Assembly (NCBI GenBank): GCA_963785565.1
Contig: CAWAVV010000020.1
Coordinates: 62,001-126,000 of the forward strand
Direction: 5' to 3'
DNA length: 64,000 nucleotides
DNA from: AP-15 sp963785565
GTDB taxonomy: Bacteria; Pseudomonadota; Alphaproteobacteria; ATCC43930; CGMCC-115725
In this document: positions 26,403 through 36,004 of the stretch, piece after piece
Numbering within the stretch: the first letter of the stretch is position 1
Layout of the letters: every line of letters begins with the position of its first letter
The notes under the pieces: generated by a model
The model's database searches: none
What the model saw: only the letters and a program-made list of their open reading frames with translations
What the model was told of the DNA's origin: nothing
Position numbers and translations under genes: made by a program

Positions 26403-26580
26403 AGCGGATGGCCGGTTTCCTGGCTTGCGGGTCGTCGCCAGACGCGCCACCTTCCCAGGCATCAGCCCAGTGGTTTCAGAGCGCTTGGCTCGCCGCTCAC
26501 AGTTGCGGGGGCAGCCGCGGCATGGGCGGACTGACGCCGCACCGCGTTCCCGTTTGATCCCCTCGGGGAACCATCCGTCG
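26403..26580 (-). promoter_or_regulatory. cobalamin riboswitch
   Basis: On the minus strand this region contains the conserved B12-riboswitch core: GCCCCCGCAACTGTGAGCGG (complement of 26493-26512), the GGTTCCCC...GGGGATCAAACGGGAAC arm (within 26539-26575), CACTGGGCTGATGCCTGGGAAGG-like sequence, and the B12-box-like ACGACCCGCAAGCCAGG (within 26410-26435). The outer P1 stem pairs GGATGG near 26573 with CCATCC near 26408. It lies directly upstream of cobG and should repress cobG-cobH-cobI-cobJ when adenosylcobalamin is high. Given how close cobG begins, control of translation initiation is the simplest mechanism, but that is inference. Confidence 0.95.
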
Positions 26581-26665
26581 AGAAGGGTAAGAGCAGACGC
26601 CGGCGCGGTCAACGCCGCCGGTTCAGCCTCCGGAGCAGTTCAGACGGATCCGAGCCGCCGACGGA

Positions 26666-28094
26666 TTACGGGATCTCGTAGACCGCCACCTCGTCGGCGA
26701 TGCCGCGCAACGCGCGCGGTTGCGACATCGGCTGCAGGCCGCTCTTCTGCAGCAGGATCGAAGCCTGCGGATGGGTGACGACCGGACCCGTCGCCATGAT
26801 GGTCCGCGAATCCGCCAGAGCCTGCACCCGGGCGGCGATATTGACGGTCTGGCCGAAATAATCCTGCCGATCGTTCAGTATGACCGCCAGGCACGGCCCC
26901 TCGTGGATGCCGATCTTGAGCAGCAAATCGTCCTCGTCGTTGTGACCGTTATGCCCGTTGCCGCCGTTGCCCAAATGGCGCATCGCCTCGCGCATGCGCA
27001 GTGCGGCGGCAACCGCCCGGTCGGGGGTCGAAAAGGTCGCCATGACCGCATCGCCGATGGTCTTGACCACCGCCCCGGCTTCGGCGGCGACGATCTCGTT
27101 GAGGACCTTGAAATGCGCGCGCACCAGATCGAAGGCGGCAAGATCGCCGACCCGCTCGTAAAGCTCGGTCGAGCCTTTGAGATCGGTGAACAGAAAAGTC
27201 AGGCTGGTGATCTTGAGCCGCTGCTCGGCATCGATCGTGTTGGTGCCGTAAAGGTCGCGAAACACCTGGTTGGTCAAGAGCCGCTTGGCGGTCAGGAAGG
27301 GTTTGCGCCGGCCGAGCAGCTCGTGCAGCTTGTCGTTGGCGATCCACAACCCCGGCAATACCCGCGTATCGGCGCGGTTCTCCAGCGACAGGCGCAGCGG
27401 CCCGGGGCGGAGCTCCAAGGTTCCGGTCGGCGAGCGCAGCTTGTCGAGAACAATCGTCAGGTTCTGGCGCTCGCGCGTCGGCTCGCCCTTGACGTCGAGG
27501 AATTGGGTGCCGTGCGTCACCGGGTCGATAACGATCACGAACTGCGCCGGCAGTTGCAGCGAAAGCAGCGCCTTTCCGCCCGGCGGCAGCTCGACCGAAT
27601 TCGAGGACGATTTCCTGAAGCAGCTCCTCGAAATTGTCGGGGACATCGATGCCCGAGCCCCAGAACACCTGGCGAAAATACTCGTTGAAGGCCAGCTCGT
27701 CCGGGTCGTGCGCGGCGATCTTGCGCACCCGCCGACTGACCGTGAACGTCACCTCGACGATCTCGTCGAGCGTCGGCGTGTACCCGGCCGCGCACCAGCC
27801 GCAGGCATACTCGTCCTTGTCGACGCTCTTCAACGTCGTGCTGGAATTGAGCACCCCGCCGCAGCCCGGACACAGCACGTTCCACGACAGCTCGAAGATC
27901 CCGAGCCGCGCCGCATGCAGAAAGGCGGCAATCACGTGCTCCTCGTCGAGCCCGGTCTTCGCCGCAAAATCCAGCACATTGATCCGGCAAAGGGCGCGGT
28001 CCGGAGCATCCCGAACCAACGCGTCGATCGCCTCGGCAGTATCCGGATCGGCCGACTGCCGCAGAACCGCAAACAGACTTTTGGCTTCGCTCAT
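26666..28094 (-). CDS. class III adenylate/guanylate cyclase with zinc-ribbon DUF5939-type N-terminus; one frameshift
   Basis: From ATG 28094 (MSEAKSLFAVL). The N-terminal half has a helical segment, then a zinc-ribbon CPGCGGV...CGWC and VEVTFTVSRRVRKI, a layout seen in DUF5939 cyclases. The C-terminal half is a class III cyclase domain: LTFLFTDLKGSTELYERVGD (metal Asp), GAVVKTIGDAVMATF (second Asp) and GQTVNIAARVQALA (transition-state Asn/Arg). A His/Asn/Gly-rich insert (GNGGNGHNGHNDEDD) interrupts it. One extra T near 27600 splits the gene; removing it joins LLQEIVLEF to VELPPGGKALLSLQLPAQF, giving about 475 residues. It would make cAMP in the cytosol. It is divergent from the YafY gene. 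Confidence 0.82.
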
Positions 28095-28265
28095 CGTTGC
28101 ATCCCCATCGCGCATCCGTGAGCTCCGGGCGAGCTTCGGGCTGCGAGAGTCCTTTGCCGATCGGCGCTATCGACTACCCGTCATCGCAATGTCGCCATCA
28201 CCCGACAGTTATTTGGTGACGAATCGAGCTAGCGCCAGCGTTGCCTCCCGCCACCTGTTGCCATC

Positions 28266-28289
28266 ATGCTGTCAGCATCACCGGGTGAT
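28266..28289. promoter_or_regulatory. twin 13-bp palindromes before the YafY-type regulator
   Basis: ATGCTGTCAGCAT (28266-28278) and ATCACCGGGTGAT (28277-28289) are each perfect palindromes around a single central base and share two bases. They end 9 nt before the ATG at 28298, where no clear ribosome-binding site is present. The position suggests autoregulation by the downstream HTH-WYL protein. Seen directly; the function is inference. Confidence 0.5.
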
Positions 28290-28297
28290 AATGGCTC

Positions 28298-28996
28298 ATG
28301 AGACGCGCGGACCGGCTGTTTCAGATCATTCAGATCCTGCGGCGTACGCCTAAGCCGACGACCGCCGACGCGCTCGCCGCCGAACTCGAGACCTCCAAGC
28401 GGACGGTCTATCGCGACATCGCCGACCTGATCGGCCAGCGCGTGCCGATCCGAGGCGAGGCCGGGGTCGGCTACGTCTTGCAGGCGGGGTTGGACCTGCC
28501 GCCTCTGATGTTGACTCCCGACGAGATCGAGGCTGCCGTGCTGGGAGCCCAATGGGTGGCCCGCCACAGCAATTCGGCCCTGGCCAGGGCGGCCGAGGAT
28601 CTGATCGCCAAGATCGGCGCCGTCGTACCGGAACGGCTTCGGCCCTATGTGCTCGAGCCGGCCACCGAAACACCGCCAGCGCGCGGCCTCGCCGCCGATG
28701 GTCTCGACATGGCGCGCGTACGCAATCAGATACACGCGGGCCGTAAGATCGCGCTGCGCTATCGCGACGAACAGGGCCGAGAGAGCGAGCGCGTCGTCTG
28801 GCCGGTGACGGTCGGTTACATGGAGACCGTCCGCCATTTGATCGCTTGGTGCGAGTTGCGCCAGGACTTCCGAAGCTTTCGGACGGACCGGGTGACCGCA
28901 GCCGGGTTCCTCGACGAACGCTACCCAGAGCGACCTAGCGCACTCAGGGCCAAATGGCGGCGGACCCTAACGCGCACCAACACGTCGACCGCCTAG
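28298..28996 (+). CDS. YafY family HTH-WYL transcriptional regulator
   Basis: 232 residues. The N-terminal HTH_11 domain reads RRADRLFQIIQILRR...TADALAAELETSKRTVYRDIADLI (residues 1-45). It is followed by the linker VPIRGEAGVGYVLQAGLDLPPLMLT and the AVLGAQWVARH helices. The C-terminal WYL domain (about 135-205) has ALRYRDEQGRESERVVWPVTVGYM...LIAWCELRQDFRSFRTDRV, with the WYL tripeptide altered as in many YafY proteins. Such regulators bind small ligands or nucleic-acid signals through WYL and often repress neighbouring genes. It is divergent from the cyclase and convergent with a VOC-family gene. Confidence 0.9.
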   Translation: MRRADRLFQIIQILRRTPKPTTADALAAELETSKRTVYRDIADLIGQRVPIRGEAGVGYVLQAGLDLPPLMLTPDEIEAAVLGAQWVARHSNSALARAAEDLIAKIGAVVPERLRPYVLEPATETPPARGLAADGLDMARVRNQIHAGRKIALRYRDEQGRESERVVWPVTVGYMETVRHLIAWCELRQDFRSFRTDRVTAAGFLDERYPERPSALRAKWRRTLTRTNTSTA

Positions 28997-29048
28997 CATC
29001 GTCGACCGCCAGCGCAGAACGGAGGGCTGGGTGGCGATGAGCTCCGGC

Positions 29049-29471
29049 CTACTCGGCCGCTTCCGCCTTTTCGATCGGTAGTGGCTCGGTGCCGGTCCAC
29101 GGATGCTCGGCCACATCGAAAAGGATGCCCTCGGGTCCGTAGAATTTGACCTCGAAGCCTCCGATCCGCTCGGCCTCGGCCTGGTCCATGTAGTGCTTTC
29201 CGCCGAGGGCCTCGAGCTTTTTGCCGGCCTTTTCGACATCCTCGACCAGGATCCCGAAATGGTGCAGCCCGGCATAGTCCATGCCCTTGCCGAGCTGGTC
29301 GGTCTTGAACCGTAGGATCGCCAGATCGATCGTGCCGTCGCTCAGATGGTGGCCATAGGCAAGCGGCCCGTCGTTCGAGCGAACGATCTTGAAGTCAAAA
29401 GCCTTGACATAGAAATCGGCCATCGCGTCGGGGTCCTTCGCAGCGATGGCTATGTGACGCAGCTTGGCCAT
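29049..29471 (-). CDS. VOC family protein (glyoxalase/dioxygenase superfamily)
   Basis: 140 residues with two beta-alpha-beta-beta-beta modules. It starts KLRHIAIAAKDPDAMADFYVKAFDF, with His in the first metal-ligand position, continues with YAGLHHFGILVEDVEKAGKKLEALGG (third ligand position) and ends FYGPEGILFDVAEHPW. The final acidic ligand of glyoxalase I is replaced by the FDVAEHPW pattern, so a specific reaction cannot be given. ATG 29471 was chosen because AGGAGG lies 6 nt upstream; a longer frame starts at 29492. It is convergent with the YafY-type regulator and upstream of the class II aldolase on the opposite side of a short repeat. Confidence 0.85.
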   Translation of the reverse strand: MAKLRHIAIAAKDPDAMADFYVKAFDFKIVRSNDGPLAYGHHLSDGTIDLAILRFKTDQLGKGMDYAGLHHFGILVEDVEKAGKKLEALGGKHYMDQAEAERIGGFEVKFYGPEGILFDVAEHPWTGTEPLPIEKAEAAE

Positions 29472-29611
29472 GTCGGCCTCCTTGGTTGCCATTGGTCCGA
29501 TAATCGGTCGCTCCGCGTAAACGGGGAAGGGTAAGCGGCGAAACCCATAGCCCCGGATCCCGATTACGCGGGAACGACGAATGAGGAATTCTTACCAGAA
29601 GCGCGCTGACC

Positions 29612-30396
29612 CTAGGTTCGGTAGCTGGGATCGAGCCGGTCGAGCATGCGCAGCAATGCCGGCCATTCGCGCTGACCCTGGAGGCGCGGCATGTTGCCGG
29701 CAAATTGGGCGGCCTGGCGCTCGCAGGTGTCGGGCGACGGGATCACCATTTTGGCGCCGGAGGCAACCGCGGCCTGGATCTTCAACTGCGCCTCGGCCGA
29801 GCGCTCGAAATGGTAGGTCAACGAAAATGCCTCGGCCACATTGCGCCCGGTCGCCAACAGGCCGTGATTGCGCAACACCAGAACCGGATGGTTGCCGATG
29901 CTGTGCTGCAGCCGCTCGCGCTCGTCCATGTCGAGCGACACACCTTCGTAATCGTGATAGCCAAGCCGGTTGTAGAACCGCATCGCCCATTGCGAAAGCG
30001 GCAGCAGCCCCTCTTCGAGCGCGCCGACCGCGATGTCGGCCTCGGTGTGGGTGTGAACGACGCAATCGACATCGGACCGGCCGAGATAGATCGCGCCGTG
30101 AATAACAACCCCGGCGTTGATCGGCTCATATTCGGACGGCTCGATCAGATGGCCGTCCGAAATATCGACTTTCAGCAGGTTCGAGGCGGTGATCTCGTCA
30201 AACATCAGCCCGGAGGGGTTGATCAGCATCTGGTCGGGGTGGCCCGGCACCCGCGCCGAATTGTGGGTCAATACCAGATCGTCCCAGCCGAAATGCGCGA
30301 TCAGCCGGTAGCAGGCGGCGAGATCGACCCGCACCCCCCATTCCTCCGCGCTGATATGGCCGGCCGGTGCGAAACATTGGCTTCAAGCGTATCCAT
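29612..30396 (-). CDS. class II aldolase/adducin family protein; probable single-base frameshift near the start
   Basis: From GTG 30334 the frame gives 240 residues with the full class II aldolase core: HNSARVPG, INPSGLMFDEITASNLLKVD, VIHGAIYLGRSDVDCVVHTHTEADIAVGAL (zinc His residues in HTHTE) and VLVLRNHGLLATG (third zinc His). The real start is probably ATG 30396, which has a strong GGAGAGG site. From there MDTLEANVSHRP runs in another frame until about 30358, where one missing base would join it to ISAEEWGVRVDLAACYRL, the expected family N-terminus, giving 261 residues. Members cleave or epimerise sugar phosphates; no sugar genes are adjacent. Confidence 0.85.
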
Positions 30397-30409
30397 AACC
30401 TCTCCTCTG

Positions 30410-30492
30410 TAGGATGGGTTGAGAGTAGCGAAACCCATCGCCCCGGCCACATGCAATTATTGATGGGCTTCGCCGCGCTCAGCCCATCCTAC
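30410..30492. repeat. 83-bp palindromic intergenic repeat (GTAGGATGGGTT type)
   Basis: The ends GTAGGATGGGTTGAG (30410-30424) and CTCAGCCCATCCTAC (30478-30492) are inverted repeats with one mismatch. A nested pair, GCGAAACCCATC and GATGGGCTTCGC, lies inside. The result is a nearly complete hairpin with an AT-rich loop (CAATTATTGATG). A partial relative, GGCGAAACCCATAGCCCC, sits at about 29537-29554. This is the type of element spread as REP/MITE-like units in many proteobacteria. Confidence 0.75.
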
Positions 30493-30529
30493 GAACTGCT
30501 CTCTTTGCGGTGATCGAAACCAGAGACGA

Positions 30530-30922
30530 TTAAACTGGGGTGAACATCGGCACCGGCGGGCCGCCTTCGCTGGGCTTGAACACCAGCTTCACCGCCTGGC
30601 CGATGCGGATCTTGTCGAGGTCGCAATCGACGATGTTGGTCATCATCGTCGGGCCCTCGGCCAAGGTCACATAGGCGATCGCGTAGGGGATCGGGGCGCG
30701 GCGCATCACGCTGTAAGTATAGATCGTGCCGTTGCCCGAAACCTGCTGCAACCGGGTCTTGTCGCTAAAGCAGACCGGGCAAAAGGCGCGCGGATAATAG
30801 TGCACGGCGCCGCAGGCGTCGCACTTGCCGACCATCAGCTTGCCCTCGGCGGCGGCGTCCCAAAACGCCTTGGTTTCGAGATTGGGCACCGGGGCTTGGA
30901 TCTTGCGCTCCTGGCTCTGCAT
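30530..30922 (-). CDS. DUF35 zinc-ribbon/OB-fold acyl-CoA-associated protein
   Basis: 130 residues. A zinc ribbon, KCDACGAVHYYPRAFCPVC (two CxxC pairs), sits near residue 35, followed by an OB-fold domain: GNGTIYTYSVMRRAPIPYAIAYVTLAEGP, DCDLDKIRIGQAVKLVF. These DUF35/ChsH2-like proteins form complexes with thiolases (SCP2 type) and MaoC hydratases, shuttling acyl-CoA intermediates. The start at ATG 30922 is 5 bp after the stop of the thiolase gene, so the pair is co-translated, which strongly supports the partner relationship. Confidence 0.92.
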   Translation of the reverse strand: MQSQERKIQAPVPNLETKAFWDAAAEGKLMVGKCDACGAVHYYPRAFCPVCFSDKTRLQQVSGNGTIYTYSVMRRAPIPYAIAYVTLAEGPTMMTNIVDCDLDKIRIGQAVKLVFKPSEGGPPVPMFTPV

Positions 30923-30927
30923 GACCG

Positions 30928-32101
30928 TCACTCCCGCTCCATGATCACGGTCGCCGCCCCATGGCGGGTGCCGAGCGAGCCGCCGGTGCCGTGCGCCAAC
31001 GCCAGATCGCAATTCGGCACCTGCACCTTGGGATGCGCCTCGCCGCGCAACTGGCGCACCGCCTCGACCACCTTGGTCAATCCGCCCCGGTTCGACGGGT
31101 GATTGTTGCACAACCCGCCGCCATCGGTGTTGAACGGTAGTTTGCCGGTGCCCGAGATCAGATTGCCGTCGGAAACAAACCTTCCGCCCTGCCCTTTCTC
31201 GCAAAAGCCGAGATCCTCGATCTGCATCAACGACGGTGATCGTAAAGCTGTCGTAGATCGAGGCATATTTGATGTCGGCGGGCTTGACCCCGGCCTCGGC
31301 AAAGGCCGCCGGCCCCGACCAAACAGCCCCTGAATAGGTCAGGTCGATCTGCCCGCCCATCTGGTGCTTGGGCGCCTCGCCGGCGCCGATGATCTTGACC
31401 AATGGCCGCTTCAGGCTCTTCGCCACTTCGGGGCTGGCGACGATGATGGCGCCGCCGCCATCGCTGATCACGCAGCAATCGAGCCGGTGCAGCGGGTCGG
31501 CGATCATCGGCGAATTGACCACGTCCTCGACCGTGACCACGTCGCGCAGCATCGCATGCGGATTGTATTGCGCATGGTGCGAGGCCGCGACCTTGACCCA
31601 AGCGAGCTGCTCGCTGGTGGTGCCGTATTGGTGCATGTGCCGCATCGCGCACATCGCATACATATTCGCGGTCGCCGGCGCATAGGGGTTCTCGAACGCG
31701 GTCTCGGCCGACTGCACCGTCGCTGGGCGCGGGGCGGTGCCGGTCGCCTGCCCCTCGGTGCGCGGCCTTCCGGCCAGGGTGATCAGCGCGATCGAGCATT
31801 TGCCGGCCGCTATCGCCTCGGCCGCATGCCCGACCTGCAGCAGGTAGGACGACCCGCCGGTGTCGGTCGAATCCCAGTGCCGCAATTTGAGCCCGAGATA
31901 GTCGATCATCGACAGCGCCCCGAGCCCCGGCGTGTCGCCGGCGGCGCAGAAATATCCGTCGATGTCGTTCTTGCCGAGCCCGGCATCGGCGAGCGCGCCC
32001 TGGGCGCATTCGGCATGCAGCTGGAACAACGATTTGTCGTCGGCCTTGCGCGTCGGATGCTCAAAGATCCCGACGATATTGGCCTTGCCTTTGATGCTCA
32101 T
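30928..32101 (-). CDS. SCP-X-type thiolase (acetyl-CoA acetyltransferase-like); one frameshift
   Basis: About 390 residues after correction. It starts SIKGKANIVGIFEHPTRKADDKSLFQLHAECAQGALADAGL and has the nucleophile region GSSYLLQVGHAAEAIAAGKC. It continues with DPLHRLDCCVISDGGGAIIV and DIKYASIYDSFTITV. The frame then breaks: one extra base near 31231 separates it from LMQIEDLGFCEKGQGGRFVSDG and the C-terminal LPFNTDGGGLCNNHP and ALAHGTGG, which hold the catalytic His/Cys region of non-decarboxylating thiolases. In this subgroup the first Cys is often replaced by Ser, as here (GGSS). Coupled to the DUF35 gene, it probably cleaves a beta-ketoacyl-CoA. The break is likely an assembly error. 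Confidence 0.86.
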
Positions 32102-32262
32102 CGGCGGCTGGTCCTCCCCATGGCGCCTGGCGCATGTAAGCCTCCCCAATCGGATACCGTTCGGCGCTCGCGGTCAATCCCGGATCGCGCGAGCAAGCAT
32201 CTTGCTGAAGCGGCCCAACGAAGCTTTATCCCGGTCTAGTTGACCAAGCGGCGGAGCGACGC

Positions 32263-32448
32263 ATGAGCGAGAGCAAAAATAACTCTGAGGCAAAGACGCC
32301 CCTGTCGCGGCCGATCGACCGGGCGGCAGACGGCAAGGAGGCGGCGCCGCGCGAACCCGGCAACTTGCTCGGCGTCACCTTCATCGCCGAGGATTTCGAC
32401 GAGCCGTTGCCACCGGATATTCAGTCGGCCTTCCAGGGTGGTGCGTGA
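32263..32448 (+). CDS. small conserved-looking protein, possible orphan antitoxin
   Basis: 61 residues from ATG 32263, with a GGAGCG site upstream. The N-terminal half is charged and disordered (SESKNNSEAKTPLSRP). The C-terminus LGVTFIAEDFDEPLPPDIQSAFQGG resembles the toxin-binding tail of Phd/VapB-type antitoxins ('DFDEPLP..I...F'). No toxin gene follows. It overlaps no other gene and stands divergent from the thiolase operon. It could be a remnant of a toxin-antitoxin pair or a short regulator. Length and lack of a clear domain keep this tentative. Confidence 0.45.
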   Translation: MSESKNNSEAKTPLSRPIDRAADGKEAAPREPGNLLGVTFIAEDFDEPLPPDIQSAFQGGA

Positions 32449-32506
32449 GAGGCCTTTTCACATTTTCCCGCGACGGAACAGGCGGGAAATAGAAGAGAGG
32501 TACGCC

Positions 32507-33689
32507 GTGGGACCGCTCGCCGGGATCAAGATCATCGAACTGGCCGGGATCGGGCCGGGGCCGATGTGCGCGATGCTGCTCGCCGACATGGGCGCCACGG
32601 TGCTGCGCATCGACCGGCCGGGCGGCAGCGATCTCGGGCTCGCGCGGCCGTTGCGCTACGACCTGCTGCTGCGCGGCCGCCGGTCTGTCGCGGTCGATCT
32701 CAAATCCGCGGACGGAAAGGCGCTGGCCTTGCGCCTCGTCGAGCGCGCGGACGGGCTGATCGAAGGGTTCCGCCCCGGCGTCACCGAGCGGCTCGGGCTC
32801 GGCCCCGACGATTGCCTCGCGCGCAATCCGCGCCTCGTCTATGGCCGCGTCACCGGCTGGGGCCAGGACGGGCCACTGGCGCAGGCGGCCGGACACGACA
32901 TCAACTACATCTCCCTCGCCGGAGCTCTCCATGCATTCGGCCGCCGCGGCCAGCCGCCGACCCCGCCGTTGAACTTGCTCGGCGACTTCGCGGGCGGCTC
33001 GCTCTATCTCGCTTTCGGACTGGTCTGCGGCATTCTCGAAGCGCGCCGTTCCGGGCAGGGCCAAATTGTCGACGCGGCGATGATCGACGGCGTCGCGTCG
33101 TTGATGACCGCGGCGGTTGGCGCGGTCGCGGCCGGGCTTTCGACCCACGAGCGCGGGACCAACCACCTCGATACCGGCGCACATTTCTACAACGTCTACG
33201 AATGCGCCGACGGCGGCTGGATCTCGATCGCGCCGATCGAGGGCAAGTTCTACGCCGAACTGTTGCGCCGCCTCGACATCGACCCGGCGACCATGCCGCC
33301 GCAAATGGACCGCGCGCGCTGGCCCGAGGCACAGGCCCAGTTCGCCGAGCTGTTCAAGACCCGCACCCGGGACCAATGGTGCGCCTTGCTCGAAGGGACC
33401 GACGCCTGCTTCGCGCCGGTGCTGACCACCGACGAAGCGCCGCGATCACCCGCACAACGCCGCGCGGCGGACCTATGTCGAGATCGACGGCATCGTCCAG
33501 CCGGCCCCGGCGCCGCGCTTCTCGCGCACCGTTCCCGACCTGCCGATCCCGCCGCACGCCGAGCGGCCCGAAAAGGCCGAAGCCGCCCTCGCCGCTTGGC
33601 TCGACCCGGCCGAGATCGCGGCGTCAAAGCCGCCGGCACACTCGGTTGAGGAGGGGTCTCAGCCGGCACCGATGCCCCGTCCGGTTTAG
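32507..33689 (+). CDS. family III CoA-transferase / alpha-methylacyl-CoA racemase; one frameshift
   Basis: About 393 residues after correction. From GTG 32507 (AGAGAGG site 6 nt upstream) it reads GPLAGIKIIELAGIGPGPMCAMLLADMGATVLRIDRPGGSD. It goes on with VDLKSADGKALALRLVERADGLIEGFRPGVTERLGLGPD and YGRVTGWGQDGPLAQAAGHDINYISLAGALHAFGR, which contains the catalytic Asp (in GHDINY) of this family. One extra C at 33443 breaks the frame; the continuation is DHPHNAARRTYVEIDGIVQPAPAPRFSRT, a typical racemase C-terminus. AMACR members invert the 2-methyl group of acyl-CoA; transferases move CoA between acids. The context of thiolase plus DUF35 fits branched or sterol-like acyl-CoA catabolism. Confidence 0.88.
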
Positions 33690-33754
33690 CGCGATACCCG
33701 CTCAGCCGTGCCCTGAAACACCGGCAAGCCCGCACGAGCCTCCTGAAAGGTCTA

Positions 33755-34124
33755 ATCATTTGAATTTGAGACCCTTGGAAGGCTGCAAACAGGTCAAACT
33801 GGGGATTCGGCCCGCCGTCCATCAACTTGCGATGGCCCGTGCAGTCGGGGTCGACCGTGTAGGTCGCTGGCGTGCCCGAACTATACCTAATCGTGCCGTT
33901 GACGCTGACCGTCGTCCTCTCGCCGGTGCCGGTGCCGTCGCCGTTGAAATTGATCGATTCCACAAGAGCGTATGAAGTGCGGCGGTTCCGACGATGTTAA
34001 AGCCCGAAGCGGTGAAGAGATACCGACCCTTGCAGAGTAGCGAGGCAGCACGGCTTTGTGTCGTCGTCTTTTTCGTCCCCCGTGCAAAACCGGTCAGGCA
34101 AACACTATCGCGCCGGCCCAGCAC
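33755..34124 (-). pseudogene. fragment of a small secreted '(D/N)CTG' family protein, frameshifted
   Basis: On the minus strand CKGRYLFTASGFNIVGTAA is followed after a one-base shift near 33967 by INFNGDGTGTGERTTVSVNG, then ATYTVDPDCTGHRKL and FDLFAAFQGSQIQMIRP. This alternation of short beta-strands with a Y.VD.DCTG turn matches small exported proteins of unknown function common next to TPR regulators in alphaproteobacteria. No signal peptide is visible because the 5' part is degenerate. A relative is found at 54577-54963. The remaining DNA from 33690 to 34347 shows no other gene; its end (34285-34325) is AT-rich and may hold a promoter for the next gene. Confidence 0.5.
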
Positions 34125-34347
34125 TACTGATGAGATTTCCCCATCGCCTCACTGCTGCTTTCATGCGTACCCTCTCCATCTTGGTTTTCAGCGATCGACC
34201 GTCTTCGCCCGAAGTGATCGGCGGCGCCAGGTTAAGCCCGGGATAGATCAGACCCGCTCGACGGAGGGTGCGCTATGAGACGACGTTAAAAAATTCTGAA
34301 TTTGTATTAAATTGTTGGAAGATTTCGGGCCGCGCGGGAGGCGCAGC

Positions 34348-36004
34348 ATGGATGCGCTCGCCACGGCGATATTTTCCTGTTCCAGGGTTTCCGCCTCGAC
34401 CGGCGCGGCGGTGTCCTGTTCGGGCGCGATCCACAAGGTGTTTTCGCGCCGATAGCGATCGGCAGGCGGGCGCTCGACATTCTCGGCGTGCTGGTCGAGC
34501 GGCCAGGCGACCTCGTCTCGCGAGACGACATCATCGTGGCGGTCTGGCCGGGAAGGGCGGTCGAGGACAACAATCTCAATATCCAGGTCGCGGCATTTCG
34601 CCGGATCCTCGACGACGGGCGAGCAGACGGCAGCTGCATCCAGACCGTTTCCGGGCGGGGCTATCGCTTTATCGCGCCGGTGACACGGGTGGAGCCCTCA
34701 ACCCCACAATCCGGTACCAGTGGCGGCCGGACCATCGCCGAGGACGGACAGCCGCGCGGTCCAAGCGCCGGTGTTGCGGCTCCGACCTCCGCTGCGCCGC
34801 GCCTGTCGATCGTCGTGCTGCCCTTCGCCAATCTCAGCGACGATCCCGAGCAGCAATATTTCGCGGACGGGATCACCGAGGATCTGACGACCGATCTGTC
34901 GCGGATCGCGGACATGTTCGTGATCTCGCGCAATACCGCATTCACCTATCGGAACAAGCCGGTCGACACGAAGCAGATCGGCCGCGAACTGGGCGTGCGC
35001 TATGTGCTGGAAGGAAGCGTCCGGCGGTCCGGCAACCAGGTCCGCGTCAACGCCCAGCTGATCGATGCCGAGACCGACGCGCATCTGTGGGCCGAGCGGT
35101 TCGACCGCGACACGGGCGATCTGTTCGCCCTGCAAAACGAGATCACGGGCCGGATCGCGATCGCGCTCAAACTCGAGCTGATCGGCGCGGAGGCTGCCCG
35201 ACCGACCGTACATCCCGACGCGCTGGATTACATTCTCCGGGGACGCGCCGCAGATGCGAGGCCGCCAACGCGCGACAAATATGCCGAGGCCATTAGCCTG
35301 TTCGAGCGCGCATTGGCGCTCGATCCGCGGTCCGTCGAGGCACAGAGCCGGTTGGCGGCCGCGCTCATGGCCCGCGTGCTCGATGACATGACTGACTCGG
35401 CTGCTGCCGATATCGAACGGGCGGAAGAACTGGCCGAGCAAGCCTTGGCGGCATCGCCCCGCAGCCCGCTTGCGCATTTCGCCAAAGGCCAGGTGCTGCG
35501 CGCGCAGCGCCGATGCGAGGAGGCCATTCCCGAATACGAGACGGCGATCGCGTTCGATCGCAACTGGGTGAACGCATTAGATGCTCTCGGCTAGTGCAAG
35601 TTCTTCACCGGGTCGATAGAGGAGATGATCCCGCTCGTGGAGCAAGCCATCCGCCTCAGCCCCCGCGATCCCTACCTCGGCATTTTGTATCTCCGGATCG
35701 GGATTACGCATCTGCTGCAATCGCGCACCGACGAGGCAATCGTCTGGCTCGAAAAGGCGCGCAACGCACACGTCCAGCACATCCGGTCATTCGCGCCTGG
35801 CTCGCGTCCGCATATGGCCTCAAAGGCGAGACCGAACGCGCCGCCGCGGAACTCGCCGAAGCCCGGAGGCTGAGCAGCGACGGTCGCTTTTCCAGCATCG
35901 CCCGCTTGAAGGCCATCGGATATTTCGGGGTGCCGAAGGTCAGTGCCCTGTACGAAGCCACCTATCTCGCCGGCCTGCGGAAGGCCGGAATGCCGGACGA
36001 ATGA
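34348..36004 (+). pseudogene. winged-helix / TolB-like / TPR regulator, interrupted by a stop codon and two shifts
   Basis: Reconstruction: MDALAT from ATG 34348, a missing base near 34367, then DIFLFQGFRLDRRGGVLFG and the OmpR/PhoB-type winged helix (LVSRDDIIVAVWPGRAVEDNNLNIQVAAFRRIL). Next is a TolB-N/FlgO-like domain: RLSIVVLPFANLSDDPEQQYFADGITEDLTTDLSRIADMF...VRYVLEGSVRRSGNQVRVNAQLIDAETDAHLWAERFD. TPR helices follow (FERALALDPRSVEAQSRLAAAL). TAG at 35592-35594 replaces a residue after ALDALG, and a missing base near 35772 shifts the tail GLKGETERAAAELAEARRLS to LYEATYLAGLRKAGMPDE. The product would be a 552-residue cytosolic regulator. Its last bases overlap the next gene (ATGA at 36001-36004). 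Confidence 0.7.
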
